From the IMG/VR virus record IMGVR_UViG_3300005563_000051, positions 1 through 42,893 of that record: a DNA stretch of 42,893 nucleotides; one strand, given 5' to 3'. The notes beneath the pieces were generated by a model. That model did no database searches, was not told the origin of the DNA, and saw nothing but the letters and a program-made list of their open reading frames with translations. Positions 31,268 to 38,216 of the stretch are shown piece after piece. The translations under genes and the position numbers were made by a program. Within the stretch, counting starts at the first letter, position 1. Every line of letters begins with the position of its first letter. Source of the DNA: a virus.

Positions 31268-31903
31268 GTGAACGAGATTCAGAACACTAGCCAATTCGTC
31301 AAGGACGGCGGCGCCTACCTGATCCTCGCCGAAGCCATGGGCGGCAAAAGCAGCGACCGGATCATCGGCGACATGGAAGCCGACGGGCAGCGGCAACTCG
31401 TCGCCTCCCAACTGCTGCCCACCGACACGCACCGCACCGACGCCGAGTTCGAGGCCCTGGGTTTCGTGTTCGGCGATCTCGCGGACGGCGACCCGATGTT
31501 CCGGCACACCACCCTGCCCGAGGGCTGGTCCAAGCGCGCCAGCGACCACGACATGTGGTTGTACGTCGTGGACGGGCTCGGGCGCGACCGGGTGTCGGTG
31601 TTCTACAAGGCCGCGTTCTACGACCGGCACGCGCACATGTCGCTGAACACCGTGTACGGCTATCTGCGCTCCTGTGTGTACGACGGCACGCCGATCGTCG
31701 CGGACGGATCGTGGGCGACTCCGGCGGCGCTGCGGAAGGCGGCGTTGGAGTCGATCGAGTCGTCCCGCGAGACGGTCGCACTGTACGAAGCCCGCGCGCA
31801 GGGCAACGACGAGTACGCGGTCAAGCGGCTGACGGAGGCGCGGTTGGAGATCGCACGGTACTCGGCCATCGCGGAGCAGTACGCGGAGCAGGCCGGTGCC
31901 TGA
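31268..31903 (+). CDS. Hypothetical early protein (211 aa)
   Basis: GTG 31268 with AGGAGAC upstream. N-terminal helix SQFVKDGGAYLILAEAMGGK, DRIIGDMEADGQRQLVASQL, a central beta part (FVFGDLADGDPMFRHTTLPE, DMWLYVVDGLGRDRVSVFYK, AAFYDRHAHMSLNTVYGYLR) and a C-terminal coiled coil. No catalytic motif recognised; shape suggests a soluble adaptor or binding protein. Confidence 0.68.
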   Translation: MNEIQNTSQFVKDGGAYLILAEAMGGKSSDRIIGDMEADGQRQLVASQLLPTDTHRTDAEFEALGFVFGDLADGDPMFRHTTLPEGWSKRASDHDMWLYVVDGLGRDRVSVFYKAAFYDRHAHMSLNTVYGYLRSCVYDGTPIVADGSWATPAALRKAALESIESSRETVALYEARAQGNDEYAVKRLTEARLEIARYSAIAEQYAEQAGA

Positions 31904-32153
31904 CTCCCCCGCTGCCGCCTCCTCGATGCGCCGCGCCGCGGAGTATCTGCGCCGGGACGCCGACCTGTCCGAGAGCCTGGGCCGCTCCGTGATGCTCAAC
32001 CCAGCCGAGGTGCGGGCGCTGGCGGACTGGCTGGAGTTCGAGGCCCAGTGTCTCGACGCGAGCGCCGACGATCCCGGCGCGGACGAGTCGCACGGCATGT
32101 ACGCGCTGGACCTCACCCGCGCCTACCTGCACGAGGCGGGTGAACGGTCGTGA
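31896..32153 (+). CDS. Helical hypothetical protein (85 aa)
   Basis: GTG 31896, overlapping the previous gene by 8 nt. SSMRRAAEYLRRDADLSESL, NPAEVRALADWLEFEAQCLD, YALDLTRAYLHEAGERS. It shares an A-E-Y-L-R/W-L-E helical pattern with the protein at 38213-38461 (TGIADWLEATAHDA). Function unknown. Confidence 0.63.
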   Translation: MPDSPAAASSMRRAAEYLRRDADLSESLGRSVMLNPAEVRALADWLEFEAQCLDASADDPGADESHGMYALDLTRAYLHEAGERS

Positions 32154-32713
32154 GCGTCCCGTCGATCCCGCAGCGCTGCGAGTCCAGACCCCTGCTCGGC
32201 GGCCTGGTCGTGCCGTACATCTCGCTGGTCGCCGAGGGCCGCACGCATCTCGGGGGCACGCACGGCAAGCGCGTCGCCGAGTGTGTCGCCCACTACCTGT
32301 GCCAGGTCTGCGGGCAGCGCCTGGGCGACCCGCCGTACCTGTTCCTCGCCACCCAGACGATGATCGACGAGGGGTTCTCGGGCGAGCCCGCGCTGCACCC
32401 GGAGTGCGCCGCCTACTCGGCCAAGGCGTGCCCGATGGTCGCCGGGCGGATGGCGACCTACTCGAAGCACCCGCATGACGTGACGGGGACGGCGTGCAAC
32501 GAGCCGGGCTGTGGCTGCGGCGGCTGGGTCAGCGATGAGAGCGCGAACGCGGGCAGGCCTGCGCCGTCGTGGTTCCGGGTGTGGGTGCGCACGTACGCGA
32601 TCGGCGTGAAAGAGCCGGGGCCGGTGACGGTCGGCAACGTGTCGGGCTGCGTGTTCAAGGGCCAGATCGTCAAGGTGCGGCCGGTCGCGCGAGCCGAGGT
32701 GAACGCCTCGTGA
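32150..32713 (+). CDS. Cys-rich early protein of a widespread actinobacterial family
   Basis: 187 residues from GTG 32150, GTGA overlap. RCESRPLLGGLVVPYISLVA, then CQVCGQRLGDPPYLFLATQT and LHPECAAYSAKACPMVAGRM give a zinc-ribbon core (CxxC...HPEC...C). A second half CNEPGCGCGGWVSDESANAG and the domain SWFRVWVRTYAIGVKE follow. Similar proteins are frequent in Streptomyces and its phages; function unknown. Confidence 0.72.
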   Translation: MSVPSIPQRCESRPLLGGLVVPYISLVAEGRTHLGGTHGKRVAECVAHYLCQVCGQRLGDPPYLFLATQTMIDEGFSGEPALHPECAAYSAKACPMVAGRMATYSKHPHDVTGTACNEPGCGCGGWVSDESANAGRPAPSWFRVWVRTYAIGVKEPGPVTVGNVSGCVFKGQIVKVRPVARAEVNAS

Positions 32714-33039
32714 CCACCGAGACCGTGTGCCTCAAGGGCCGCAAGAACGAGTTCGGCCCGCGCCTAGAGTGGGCGCCCGACGTGATCTACGTCGGCAGGT
32801 CGATGTACCAGGGCGGCTGGCGGCTGGCCGCCTCGCCGTTCGCGAACCCGTACAAGGTCCAGCAGGTCGGCGGCGCGGCCGAGGCGGTGCGGCTGTACCG
32901 GGAGTGGCTGCGCTCGCGGCCTGACCTGGTGGCGCTGGCCCGCGAGCGGCTGCGCGGAAAACGACTCGGCTGCTGGTGCGCGCGCGGGCCATGCCACGCC
33001 GCCGTCCTCGCCGATATCTCGGAAGGGGCCGCGCCGTGA
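32710..33039 (+). CDS. DUF4326 protein
   Basis: 109 residues, GTG 32710. VIYVGRSMYQGGWRLAASPF, ANPYKVQQVGGAAEAVRLYR then GCWCARGPCHAAVLADI give the DUF4326 signature, with the conserved Cys/His pattern. Members are common in phages. They may bind nucleic acids or ADP-ribose-like ligands; the activity is not known. Confidence 0.79.
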   Translation: MTTETVCLKGRKNEFGPRLEWAPDVIYVGRSMYQGGWRLAASPFANPYKVQQVGGAAEAVRLYREWLRSRPDLVALARERLRGKRLGCWCARGPCHAAVLADISEGAAP

Positions 33040-33269
33040 ACCTTCCCGAGCTGGTCGAACGTGCCGGCCGCGCGAACCGTCAGCCGCGCGTCTTCGAGCG
33101 CTTCCAGGTGTTCTACGTCGGCGCACTGGCGTTCGCGGTGTTCGACCTCGCGGTGTGGGGCGACGGCTTGGCGTGGGGGCTGCTCGGGATCGCGCTGGCC
33201 GGCCTGGGGCTGTCGGTGCGCGGCGAGATCTGCGCGCGCCGGACGCGGGACGGCGGTGGGGCGCTGTGA
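33036..33269 (+). CDS. Small membrane protein (77 aa)
   Basis: GTG 33036. Two hydrophobic segments: FYVGALAFAVFDLAVWG and LAWGLLGIALAGLGLSV, after an amphipathic start (ELVERAGRANRQPRVFERFQ). Coupled by a 4-nt overlap. Function unknown. Confidence 0.6.
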   Translation: MNLPELVERAGRANRQPRVFERFQVFYVGALAFAVFDLAVWGDGLAWGLLGIALAGLGLSVRGEICARRTRDGGGAL

Positions 33270-33610
33270 CCGAGCCGCGCCAGTCCATCCAGCCCACCTA
33301 CGACAGCCGCGAGACCGGCCCGCGCTACTACCTGAGCACGTTCGTGCACGGACGCTCCCTCGACTGGCGCAAGCCGATCGACGACCCCTTCGTCAGCACC
33401 GAGATCACGATCGGCTGGCCCGACCTGCTGCGCGCCCTCCTGCGCCGCCGCCTTCTCGTGCGCTTCCAGGTCGACGCCGACAGGGAGCTGGTCGAGGACG
33501 TGCTCGAACTCGACGGCAACTACCTCGGCCTCCCGAATTGCACCCGCCGCAGCGAATTCAACGGTCAGATCCACGCGGCGCTCAGCGACATGGACGGTGA
33601 GCAGCAGTGA
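33266..33610 (+). CDS. Hypothetical protein (114 aa)
   Basis: GTG 33266 in a GTGA overlap. RQSIQPTYDSRETGPRYYLS, TFVHGRSLDWRKPIDDPFVS then TEITIGWPDLLRALLRRRLL and a C-terminal acidic helix (LSDMDGEQQ). A basic core; no family known. Confidence 0.63.
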   Translation: MTEPRQSIQPTYDSRETGPRYYLSTFVHGRSLDWRKPIDDPFVSTEITIGWPDLLRALLRRRLLVRFQVDADRELVEDVLELDGNYLGLPNCTRRSEFNGQIHAALSDMDGEQQ

Positions 33611-34044
33611 ACGATTGGCAGGAGGGTCTAGACCAGGCCGACCGCGACAAGGTGGTCGCATGCGCTGATCTCGTGGGGCGCGCCGGGGCCCGGCAGTTCG
33701 AGATCGGCTTCGTCCACGAGGACGTTCCGGTCGCCGAGGCCGGCTGGTACGCGCATGCCCAGTACCGGGGAGCTCGGATCACCGCCGAGAACCACGACGG
33801 ACCGGCGCAGGCAGCGATGGCGCTCGCGGTGAAGATCCTGACCGGCGCGAAATGCCGGTGCGGCCGACTGGCCGCGCTGCGTCCGGACGGCGCAGTGGCG
33901 TTCCGCAAGACGCACATGGCGGACGGGACCGAGTGGTCGGCGGCCGAGGCGGCGAAGGCAGGGCAGTGCCGGTGGCGGCTGATCGGCGACAAGTGGGAGC
34001 CGTCGTGTCCGGTGCCAGCGAACCGGAAGGTCGGACCGCTGTGA
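33607..34044 (+). CDS. Zinc-ribbon hypothetical protein (145 aa)
   Basis: GTG 33607. Helical N-terminus DQADRDKVVACADLVGRAGA, then beta pairs (FEIGFVHEDVPVAEAGWYAH) and a C-terminal metal site KCRCGRLAALRPDG with a later CRWRLIGDKWEPSC. A common actinobacterial phage hypothetical. Function unknown. Confidence 0.68.
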   Translation: MNDWQEGLDQADRDKVVACADLVGRAGARQFEIGFVHEDVPVAEAGWYAHAQYRGARITAENHDGPAQAAMALAVKILTGAKCRCGRLAALRPDGAVAFRKTHMADGTEWSAAEAAKAGQCRWRLIGDKWEPSCPVPANRKVGPL

Positions 34045-34280
34045 CCGCCCGATGCGATCTCACCGACCTGGCCGTGGATCAATGCGCCTGCTGGCTGCAC
34101 TCCCCTACTCCGCAGCCGACCGTCGGCGTCGTGCGCGAGCTGCTGCGTCCGGACTGGTTCGAGGCCCGGTACCGGGGTCAGTGCGCGGGCTGCGGTGAGC
34201 CGTTTGCGGTCGGGGCGCGGATCACGCGGGACGAGGAGACCGGCGGATGGGTCGCGGAGTGCTGCGGCGACGAGCGATGA
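34041..34280 (+). CDS. Small zinc-finger protein (79 aa)
   Basis: GTG 34041. CDLTDLAVDQCACWLH and CAGCGEPFAVGARITRD with CC near the end give a likely zinc ribbon of a type often seen next to host-takeover genes. The C-terminal region resembles the small protein at 42626 (CSSCDGWIKRGQRYL). Function unknown. Confidence 0.66.
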   Translation: MTARCDLTDLAVDQCACWLHSPTPQPTVGVVRELLRPDWFEARYRGQCAGCGEPFAVGARITRDEETGGWVAECCGDER

Positions 34281-34327
34281 CCGATGCCACACCCACCCAC
34301 CCCACCCATCAGCCCGGAAGGGGCATC

Positions 34328-34897
34328 GTGACCGAGATCCAGCCGTTCGTCTTCCCGCCCACCGGCCAGCAGGTGCGCTCGCTAATGGTCGACGGAGAGC
34401 CGTGGTTCGTCGCCAACGACGCGTGCACGGCGGTCGGCATCACCAAGCCGCGAGACGCCGTCGCGCAGCTCGACGACGACGAAAGGGCGTCCACGGTCGT
34501 GGACACCCCTGGCGGCCCGCAGGTCATGACGGTGGTCAGCGAGGCCGGCGTCTACGCCCTGATGATGATCAGCCGGTCGCCGGCCGTGAAGCCGTTCCGG
34601 CGGTGGCTGGCGCACGAGGTGCTGCCCTCGATCCGCAGAACGGGCGGCTACAGCGTCGCGGGAGGCGACGCCTCGGTGCCCGTGCAGATTCAGGTGGCGG
34701 TCAACAGGCTCGCGGAGTTGGCGCACGACGAGCATGTGGTGCCGGCCGCTGCGCGGATTCTGGCGTTCAAGCGGTGGCGTAAGCCGCGCAAGGGGATCGA
34801 GGTTTACGTCCAACTCGCGATTGACGTCGGATCGCTCGGCCTGGACGGCGCCGCGGCAGGGGCCAGGGCACTGCCCGCGAAGGACCGGGCGCGGTGA
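34328..34897 (+). CDS. Bro-N antirepressor-like protein
   Basis: 189 residues from GTG 34328, after GGAAGGGG. Bro-N: MVDGEPWFVANDACTAVGIT, PRDAVAQLDDDERASTVV, VVSEAGVYALMMISRSPAVK and PFRRWLAHEVLPSIRRTGGY. The C-terminal ~75 residues are different and Arg-rich. The family includes phage antirepressors that can relieve repression. It sits among early genes, consistent with a lytic-decision role. Confidence 0.83.
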   Translation: MTEIQPFVFPPTGQQVRSLMVDGEPWFVANDACTAVGITKPRDAVAQLDDDERASTVVDTPGGPQVMTVVSEAGVYALMMISRSPAVKPFRRWLAHEVLPSIRRTGGYSVAGGDASVPVQIQVAVNRLAELAHDEHVVPAAARILAFKRWRKPRKGIEVYVQLAIDVGSLGLDGAAAGARALPAKDRAR

Positions 34898-35142
34898 CCC
34901 TCGACAGCATCGCCCGGTGGATCGTGCGCTCGCAGCCGTACCTGCCCGGTCTGGGCTGGTTCGTCGCGACGTTCTACGGCTTGTTCGCGGCGCTGTGCCT
35001 GCTGGTCGGCTGGTGGCCTGGGGTGGCGATGTTCGCCGGCGGGGGTGCGGTCAGCTGGTGGTGCGTGTGGCTGATGCGGCGCGGGGCTCGGGAGTTGGAG
35101 CAGCTGCAGCGGGTCATCGACGGGCGCAGGTGCGACCGGTGA
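34894..35142 (+). CDS. Membrane protein (82 aa)
   Basis: GTG 34894 overlapping the previous stop. Two hydrophobic stretches FVATFYGLFAALCLLVGWW and AMFAGGGAVSWWCVWLM, then an amphipathic ELEQLQRVIDGRRC tail. Function unknown. Confidence 0.62.
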   Translation: MTLDSIARWIVRSQPYLPGLGWFVATFYGLFAALCLLVGWWPGVAMFAGGGAVSWWCVWLMRRGARELEQLQRVIDGRRCDR

Positions 35143-35185
35143 CGCCCCGGTGTGTGCGCTGCGGCGCGGCGGTGCTGGAGGCGTC
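35139..35185 (+). pseudogene. Possible 5' remnant of a rightward zinc-ribbon gene
   Basis: GTG 35139 overlaps the stop of the membrane gene in the usual GTGA way, and the first codons read MTPRCVRCGAAVLEASGD, a CxxC zinc ribbon. Beyond about 35185 the frame stays open but lies antisense to the leftward cassette and is not coherent. A gene truncated by arrival of the cassette is a plausible reading; its 5' start is intact. Confidence 0.33.
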
Positions 35186-35438
35186 AGGCGATGCGACGCC
35201 AGTCCACCTCGGTGCCGCGCGGGATGTCGAGTTCGTCGAGATCGGCCTCGGTGAGCACGCGCAGGCTGTCGAGGTCCAGCGGGTTGACCGCGATGCCGTC
35301 GGCGGTGAAGGCGTAGGGCTCGGGTTCGCCGTTGCGCGGGTCGCCGGTCAGGCCGGGGACGAACGCGACCGCCGGGACTCCGCGCATCGTGAGCGCGAAG
35401 CCGTGGAAACGCAGGTGCAGGAAAAGCGGCTCGGGCAC
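35184..35438 (-). CDS. Hypothetical protein of the leftward cassette (84 aa)
   Basis: GTG 35438, just downstream of the HTH gene stop (35442). HLRFHGFALTMRGVPAVAFV, PGLTGDPRNGEPEPYAFTAD then LDSLRVLTEADLDELDIPRG: an ordered small protein with strands then an acidic helical C-terminus. Not recognised. Coupled with the HTH gene, it may be its partner (inference). Confidence 0.63.
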   Translation of the reverse strand: MPEPLFLHLRFHGFALTMRGVPAVAFVPGLTGDPRNGEPEPYAFTADGIAVNPLDLDSLRVLTEADLDELDIPRGTEVDWRRIA

Positions 35439-35441
35439 AGG

Positions 35442-35858
35442 TCAGCCCGCCGCAGGGTCGCCGAAATCGTCCGCGTCAAGGCCAGCGGCGGCCAGCTTCT
35501 CGCGAACCTTGCGGATGCTCGTAGTAGTCGGTTCGCGCAACGGCTCGACACCGTTCTCTCGGGCCATCTGACGGATGGTCTCGGCCGACTTCTCGGTCCT
35601 ACGCACGATCACAGCGGGACGAACGCCAGCCCGAATGGCTACCGCGACGGCTTCGGCGAACTCGGCGCGCTTACGCTTCTCGGCCTGCTCGGCCTTGCGC
35701 CATGCGGCGAGCGCCGCCATAACCGGAGCCATTCGCGGGTCGTCGGGGTCGATGCGCGCCATGCCGTCATCGTGCCACATGCCATTTGCGATGTGCAGGC
35801 CACCTACCTGCGAAGTCTTGTCGCTGGCGCATTGGTCAGCGAATCTGTCACGGTCCAT
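35442..35858 (-). CDS. HTH regulator of the leftward cassette, probably leaderless
   Basis: 138 residues from ATG 35858 (MDRDRFADQCASDKTSQVGG), or 106 from ATG 35762 (MARIDPDDPRMAPVMAALAA). Charged helix RKAEQAEKRKRAEFAEAVAV then AIRAGVRPAVIVRRTEKSAE and TIRQMARENGVEPLREPTTT resemble a helix-turn-helix of a sigma-region-4 or inverse regulator type. Start 35858 fits a good promoter whose -10 ends 7 nt upstream, so the transcript would begin at the ATG. It is transcribed against the early operon. Confidence 0.7.
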   Translation of the reverse strand: MDRDRFADQCASDKTSQVGGLHIANGMWHDDGMARIDPDDPRMAPVMAALAAWRKAEQAEKRKRAEFAEAVAVAIRAGVRPAVIVRRTEKSAETIRQMARENGVEPLREPTTTSIRKVREKLAAAGLDADDFGDPAAG

Positions 35859-35893
35859 GAGGTCTACTGTACAGACCAAACGACTTGTGGCAA
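35859..35893 (-). promoter_or_regulatory. Leftward promoter of the HTH cassette with palindrome
   Basis: Read on the minus strand: -35 TTGCCA (35893-35888), 16-nt spacer, -10 TACAGT (35871-35866), then 7 nt to ATG 35858. The -10 is inside GGTCT-ACTGTAC-AGACC (35861-35877), an inverted repeat with an internal CTGTACAG palindrome, suggesting that a regulator, perhaps the cassette's own HTH protein, binds over it. One of the best sigma70-type promoters seen in the window. Confidence 0.66.
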
Positions 35894-35922
35894 AGTGGCT
35901 ACCGGAAGGCTCGCAACAAAGC

Positions 35923-35958
35923 GGCCTCCGGAGGCGTCGGAAGCGCCAACCGGAGGCC
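35923..35958 (+). promoter_or_regulatory. Stable hairpin upstream of leader ORF and PAPS-reductase-like gene
   Basis: GGCCTCCGG (35923-35931) pairs with CCGGAGGCC (35950-35958), and an inner GGCG/CGCC stem extends it. It could be an attenuator or a terminator that separates this part of the operon. No T tract. Confidence 0.55.
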
Positions 35959-35993
35959 TGAACCCGCACCTGCGCATACAGGAGACGGATCTG

Positions 35994-36035
35994 ATGGCCC
36001 AGTCTACGGGCGCCCGCTTCGGGGGTCTCGCGTGA
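35994..36035 (+). CDS. 13-codon leader peptide upstream of PAPS-reductase-like gene
   Basis: ATG 35994, preceded by AGGAG at good distance (ATACAGGAGACGGATCTG). Reads MAQSTGARFGGLA and stops at 36033-36035, overlapping the GTG of the next gene. The larger gene has no own ribosome site, so this mini-ORF likely couples its translation. Whether the peptide itself acts is unknown. Confidence 0.45.
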   Translation: MAQSTGARFGGLA

Positions 36036-36883
36036 GCACGCAAACGACCCTCATCGAACTCGGCGACATCCGCGCCACCCCGGACTTGGACACGTACGAC
36101 GTGATCCTCGTCAACTCCAGCGCGGGAAAAGACTCCCAAGCGATGCTCACGCACCTGGTCGAGCGCGCCGACGCCGAAGACGTGCCTCGCAGTCGGATCA
36201 TCGTGGTCCACGCCGACCTCGGGCGCGTGGAGTGGGAAGGCACGCGCGAACTCGCCGAGCGTCAGGCCGCCGCGTACGGACTGCGGTTCGAGACCGTCGC
36301 GCGCACCGAGGACCTGCTCGACCAGATCGTCACCCGCCACAACACGCTGCGGGCGAAGGGTGACACCACGACCCCCGCGTGGCCGTCGAGTCAGGCCAGG
36401 TACTGCACCTCCGACCAGAAGACCGCCCAGGTCGCCAAGCTAATGACGCGGCTCGCCGACGAACACCGGCGCACGCATCCGGAACGCCCGATCAGGATCC
36501 TGAACTGCCTCGGCATCCGGGCCGCAGAGTCCCCGGCGCGGGCGAAGAAGACGCCGTTCGGGCCGGACACCGCCGCATCCAACGGGCGGCGCATCGTGGA
36601 CCGCTGGCTGCCGATCTTCGACTGGTCCTCGGGCCAGGTCTGGGAGACGATCCGCCGCTCGGGCCTGCCGCACCACCCGGCCTATGACGCCGGGATGCCG
36701 CGCCTGTCATGCATGTTCTGCGTCCTGGCCGGGCGCAAGGAACTCGTGTTGTCCGCGCGCCTCAACCCGGCCATGGCCCAGGAATACCTGGCGGTCGAGC
36801 GACTGGTGGGCCACAGCTTCAAAGCCGACCTGTCCATGGCCGAGATCGTGGCGGCCGCCTCCCCCGCGCCGATCGGAGCCTGA
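36032..36883 (+). CDS. PAPS-reductase-like ATP-pyrophosphatase
   Basis: 283 residues from GTG 36032. PP-loop VILVNSSAGKDSQAM (about 24-38), VHADLGRVEWEGT, YCTSDQKTAQVAKLM, LNCLGIRAAESPAR, then WLPIFDWSSGQVWETI and CMFCVLAGRKELVLSA. The family activates a substrate with ATP by adenylation; in phages the substrate is unknown. DndC-like proteins of DNA phosphorothioation belong to the same fold, but no dndD or dndE partner is visible. The Cys pairs could bind a metal centre. Confidence 0.84.
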   Translation: MSTQTTLIELGDIRATPDLDTYDVILVNSSAGKDSQAMLTHLVERADAEDVPRSRIIVVHADLGRVEWEGTRELAERQAAAYGLRFETVARTEDLLDQIVTRHNTLRAKGDTTTPAWPSSQARYCTSDQKTAQVAKLMTRLADEHRRTHPERPIRILNCLGIRAAESPARAKKTPFGPDTAASNGRRIVDRWLPIFDWSSGQVWETIRRSGLPHHPAYDAGMPRLSCMFCVLAGRKELVLSARLNPAMAQEYLAVERLVGHSFKADLSMAEIVAAASPAPIGA

Positions 36884-36884
36884 C

Positions 36885-37265
36885 ATGCCTGCCACTGTCC
36901 GCCGCACGTTCACGGCACCCGACACGCTCCCGAACGTCGTGCTCATCCAGGCCGAGGCGCTGTGGGCCGCCGCCACGGACGACGCCGACGACCGCCTCGC
37001 CGACCTGCTCGGCCTCGGCCCCGGCGACGGGCACGACGAACTGACGCGCTGCCAGGCGCCCGGCTGCGGCGCCTGGCTCTGGGCCGACGAGGGCGCGGAC
37101 CTGGTGTACGAGTCCGGCGCCAGCCTGCGGATGTGCGAGGCGCACGCCGTACCGGACGACCCCGGATGCCGCGTGTACCCCGGCGTGGGCCTGGAGGCGC
37201 GCTGGCGCGAGGCCGAGGACGCCGCCCGGTCCAAGCGGCTTCGCGAGACCGGCAGTCCGTGGTGA
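36885..37265 (+). CDS. Zinc-ribbon hypothetical protein (126 aa)
   Basis: ATG 36885, just past the previous stop. Start PATVRRTFTAPDTLPNVVLI, central helices, then CQAPGCGAWLWADEGADLVY and MCEAHAVPDD: CxxxxCG and C..H possibly bind zinc. C-terminal helix RWREAEDAARSKRLRETG. Function unknown. Confidence 0.66.
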   Translation: MPATVRRTFTAPDTLPNVVLIQAEALWAAATDDADDRLADLLGLGPGDGHDELTRCQAPGCGAWLWADEGADLVYESGASLRMCEAHAVPDDPGCRVYPGVGLEARWREAEDAARSKRLRETGSPW

Positions 37266-37346
37266 ACCCCCGACATACCGGCACGGCTCAAGCGCCGGCC
37301 CGCGACCCCACGTCCACACAACCCCTAGCAAGGAGGCTGCGGCTCA

Positions 37347-38216
37347 ATGGCCGACCGCCGCACCTATGTCCGGCTGCACGACGGACTGCCCGACCACATG
37401 AAGATTGCCGCGGTCGGCGGCGAGGCCGCGTGGCTGTACGTGTGTGGGCTTTGCTACGCATCACGCCAGCTCACGGACGGGGTTATCCCGGTTCGACTGA
37501 TCGGCCGGATGACCGACTTCAAGGACAACGAAGCACTTGCTTCGCGTTTGCTTGAAGCAAATCTCTGGCACACCGCTCAGCACGAGTGCAAGAGCTGCCC
37601 TCAAGCCGTCGGCGACGTGTACGTCATCCACGACTACTTGGAGCATCAGCGCAGCGCGGCCGAGGTCAGGGACCTGTCTGAAAAGCGTTCCGCCGCAGGC
37701 CAGAAGGGCGGAAAGGCTTCCGGGGCCACTCGCCGCGGCGAAGCAAACGATGAAGCAAGTGCTTCAGCAAAACCGAAGCAAACGCGAAGCAAAACCGAAG
37801 CAGAGACAGAGACAGATAAGAAGAAGACTTCGTCTTCTTCTGGCCGCACTACGCGCGGCACACGAATCCCCGACGACTTCACCGTCACCCCCGCCATGGT
37901 CGCGTGGGCCCGCGAAAACACCCCCGACGTCGACGGCAAGTACCAGACCGAGAAGTTCATCAGGTACTGGCGCGCCAAGTCCGGCCGCGACGCCACCAAG
38001 GTCGACTGGGTCGCCACCTGGGAGAACTGGATGTTCAAGGCCCAGGAGGACATCACCGGGCCGAGGCAGATCCCACTTCCTGTCACCGATCACGCCTCGC
38101 GCCCCGAATGGTGCGGCAACTGCGACCCCCAGACCCGCATGGCCGAGAACGCCGAACGCCACCCCGTGCGCTGCCCCCGCTGCCACCCCCTGACCCAGAA
38201 AGCGAGCACGCCGTGA
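37347..38216 (+). CDS. Replication initiator (lambda O-like architecture) with zinc finger
   Basis: 289 residues from ATG 37347, after AAGGAGG. N-terminal winged-helix type domain: YVRLHDGLPDHMKIAAVGGE, YVCGLCYASRQLTDGVIPVR, then LASRLLEANLWHTAQHECK and VIHDYLEHQRSAAEVRDLSE. A low-complexity linker about 125-170 (ASASAKPKQTRSKTEAETET) is encoded by iterons. C-terminal helicase-interaction-like helices (DDFTVTPAMVAWARENTPDV; FIRYWRAKSGRDATKVDWVA) and a zinc finger (CGNCDPQTRM...CPRCHP). It is followed two genes later by DnaB, as in phages where the initiator loads DnaB at an origin inside its own gene. Confidence 0.8.
   Translation: MADRRTYVRLHDGLPDHMKIAAVGGEAAWLYVCGLCYASRQLTDGVIPVRLIGRMTDFKDNEALASRLLEANLWHTAQHECKSCPQAVGDVYVIHDYLEHQRSAAEVRDLSEKRSAAGQKGGKASGATRRGEANDEASASAKPKQTRSKTEAETETDKKKTSSSSGRTTRGTRIPDDFTVTPAMVAWARENTPDVDGKYQTEKFIRYWRAKSGRDATKVDWVATWENWMFKAQEDITGPRQIPLPVTDHASRPEWCGNCDPQTRMAENAERHPVRCPRCHPLTQKASTP
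37530..37841. other. Probable replication origin: GAAGCA iterons plus hairpin inside the initiator gene
   Basis: GAAGCA occurs at 37530, 37554, 37740, 37752, 37775, 37786 and 37797, with TCAGCA at 37764. In the second block the spacing is 12, 12, 11, 11 and 11 nt, so the repeats are in helical phase but in all three reading frames. Two copies form 14-bp palindromes GAAGCA-nn-TGCTTC (37530-37543, 37752-37765). A perfect 10-bp stem AGAAGAAGAC/GTCTTCTTCT with TTC loop follows (37819-37841). The stretch is AT-rich for this genome. This matches the lambda O/ori layout. Confidence 0.73.

Noticed and set aside
35184-35858. Toxin-antitoxin pair
   Set aside because: Two small coupled genes fit the layout, but neither protein matches a toxin or antitoxin family I know.
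35186-36035. Continuation of the rightward open frame past the cassette
   Set aside because: Antisense to two coherent leftward genes; only the first ~18 codons look real.
36032-36883. DNA phosphorothioation (Dnd) system
   Set aside because: Only a DndC-like fold is present; no DndA, D or E partner is visible in the window.
37740-37807. Reading the GAAGCA repeats as a CRISPR array or protein repeat
   Set aside because: Units are only 11-12 nt with no spacers, and they change reading frame, so neither a CRISPR array nor a protein-level repeat fits.
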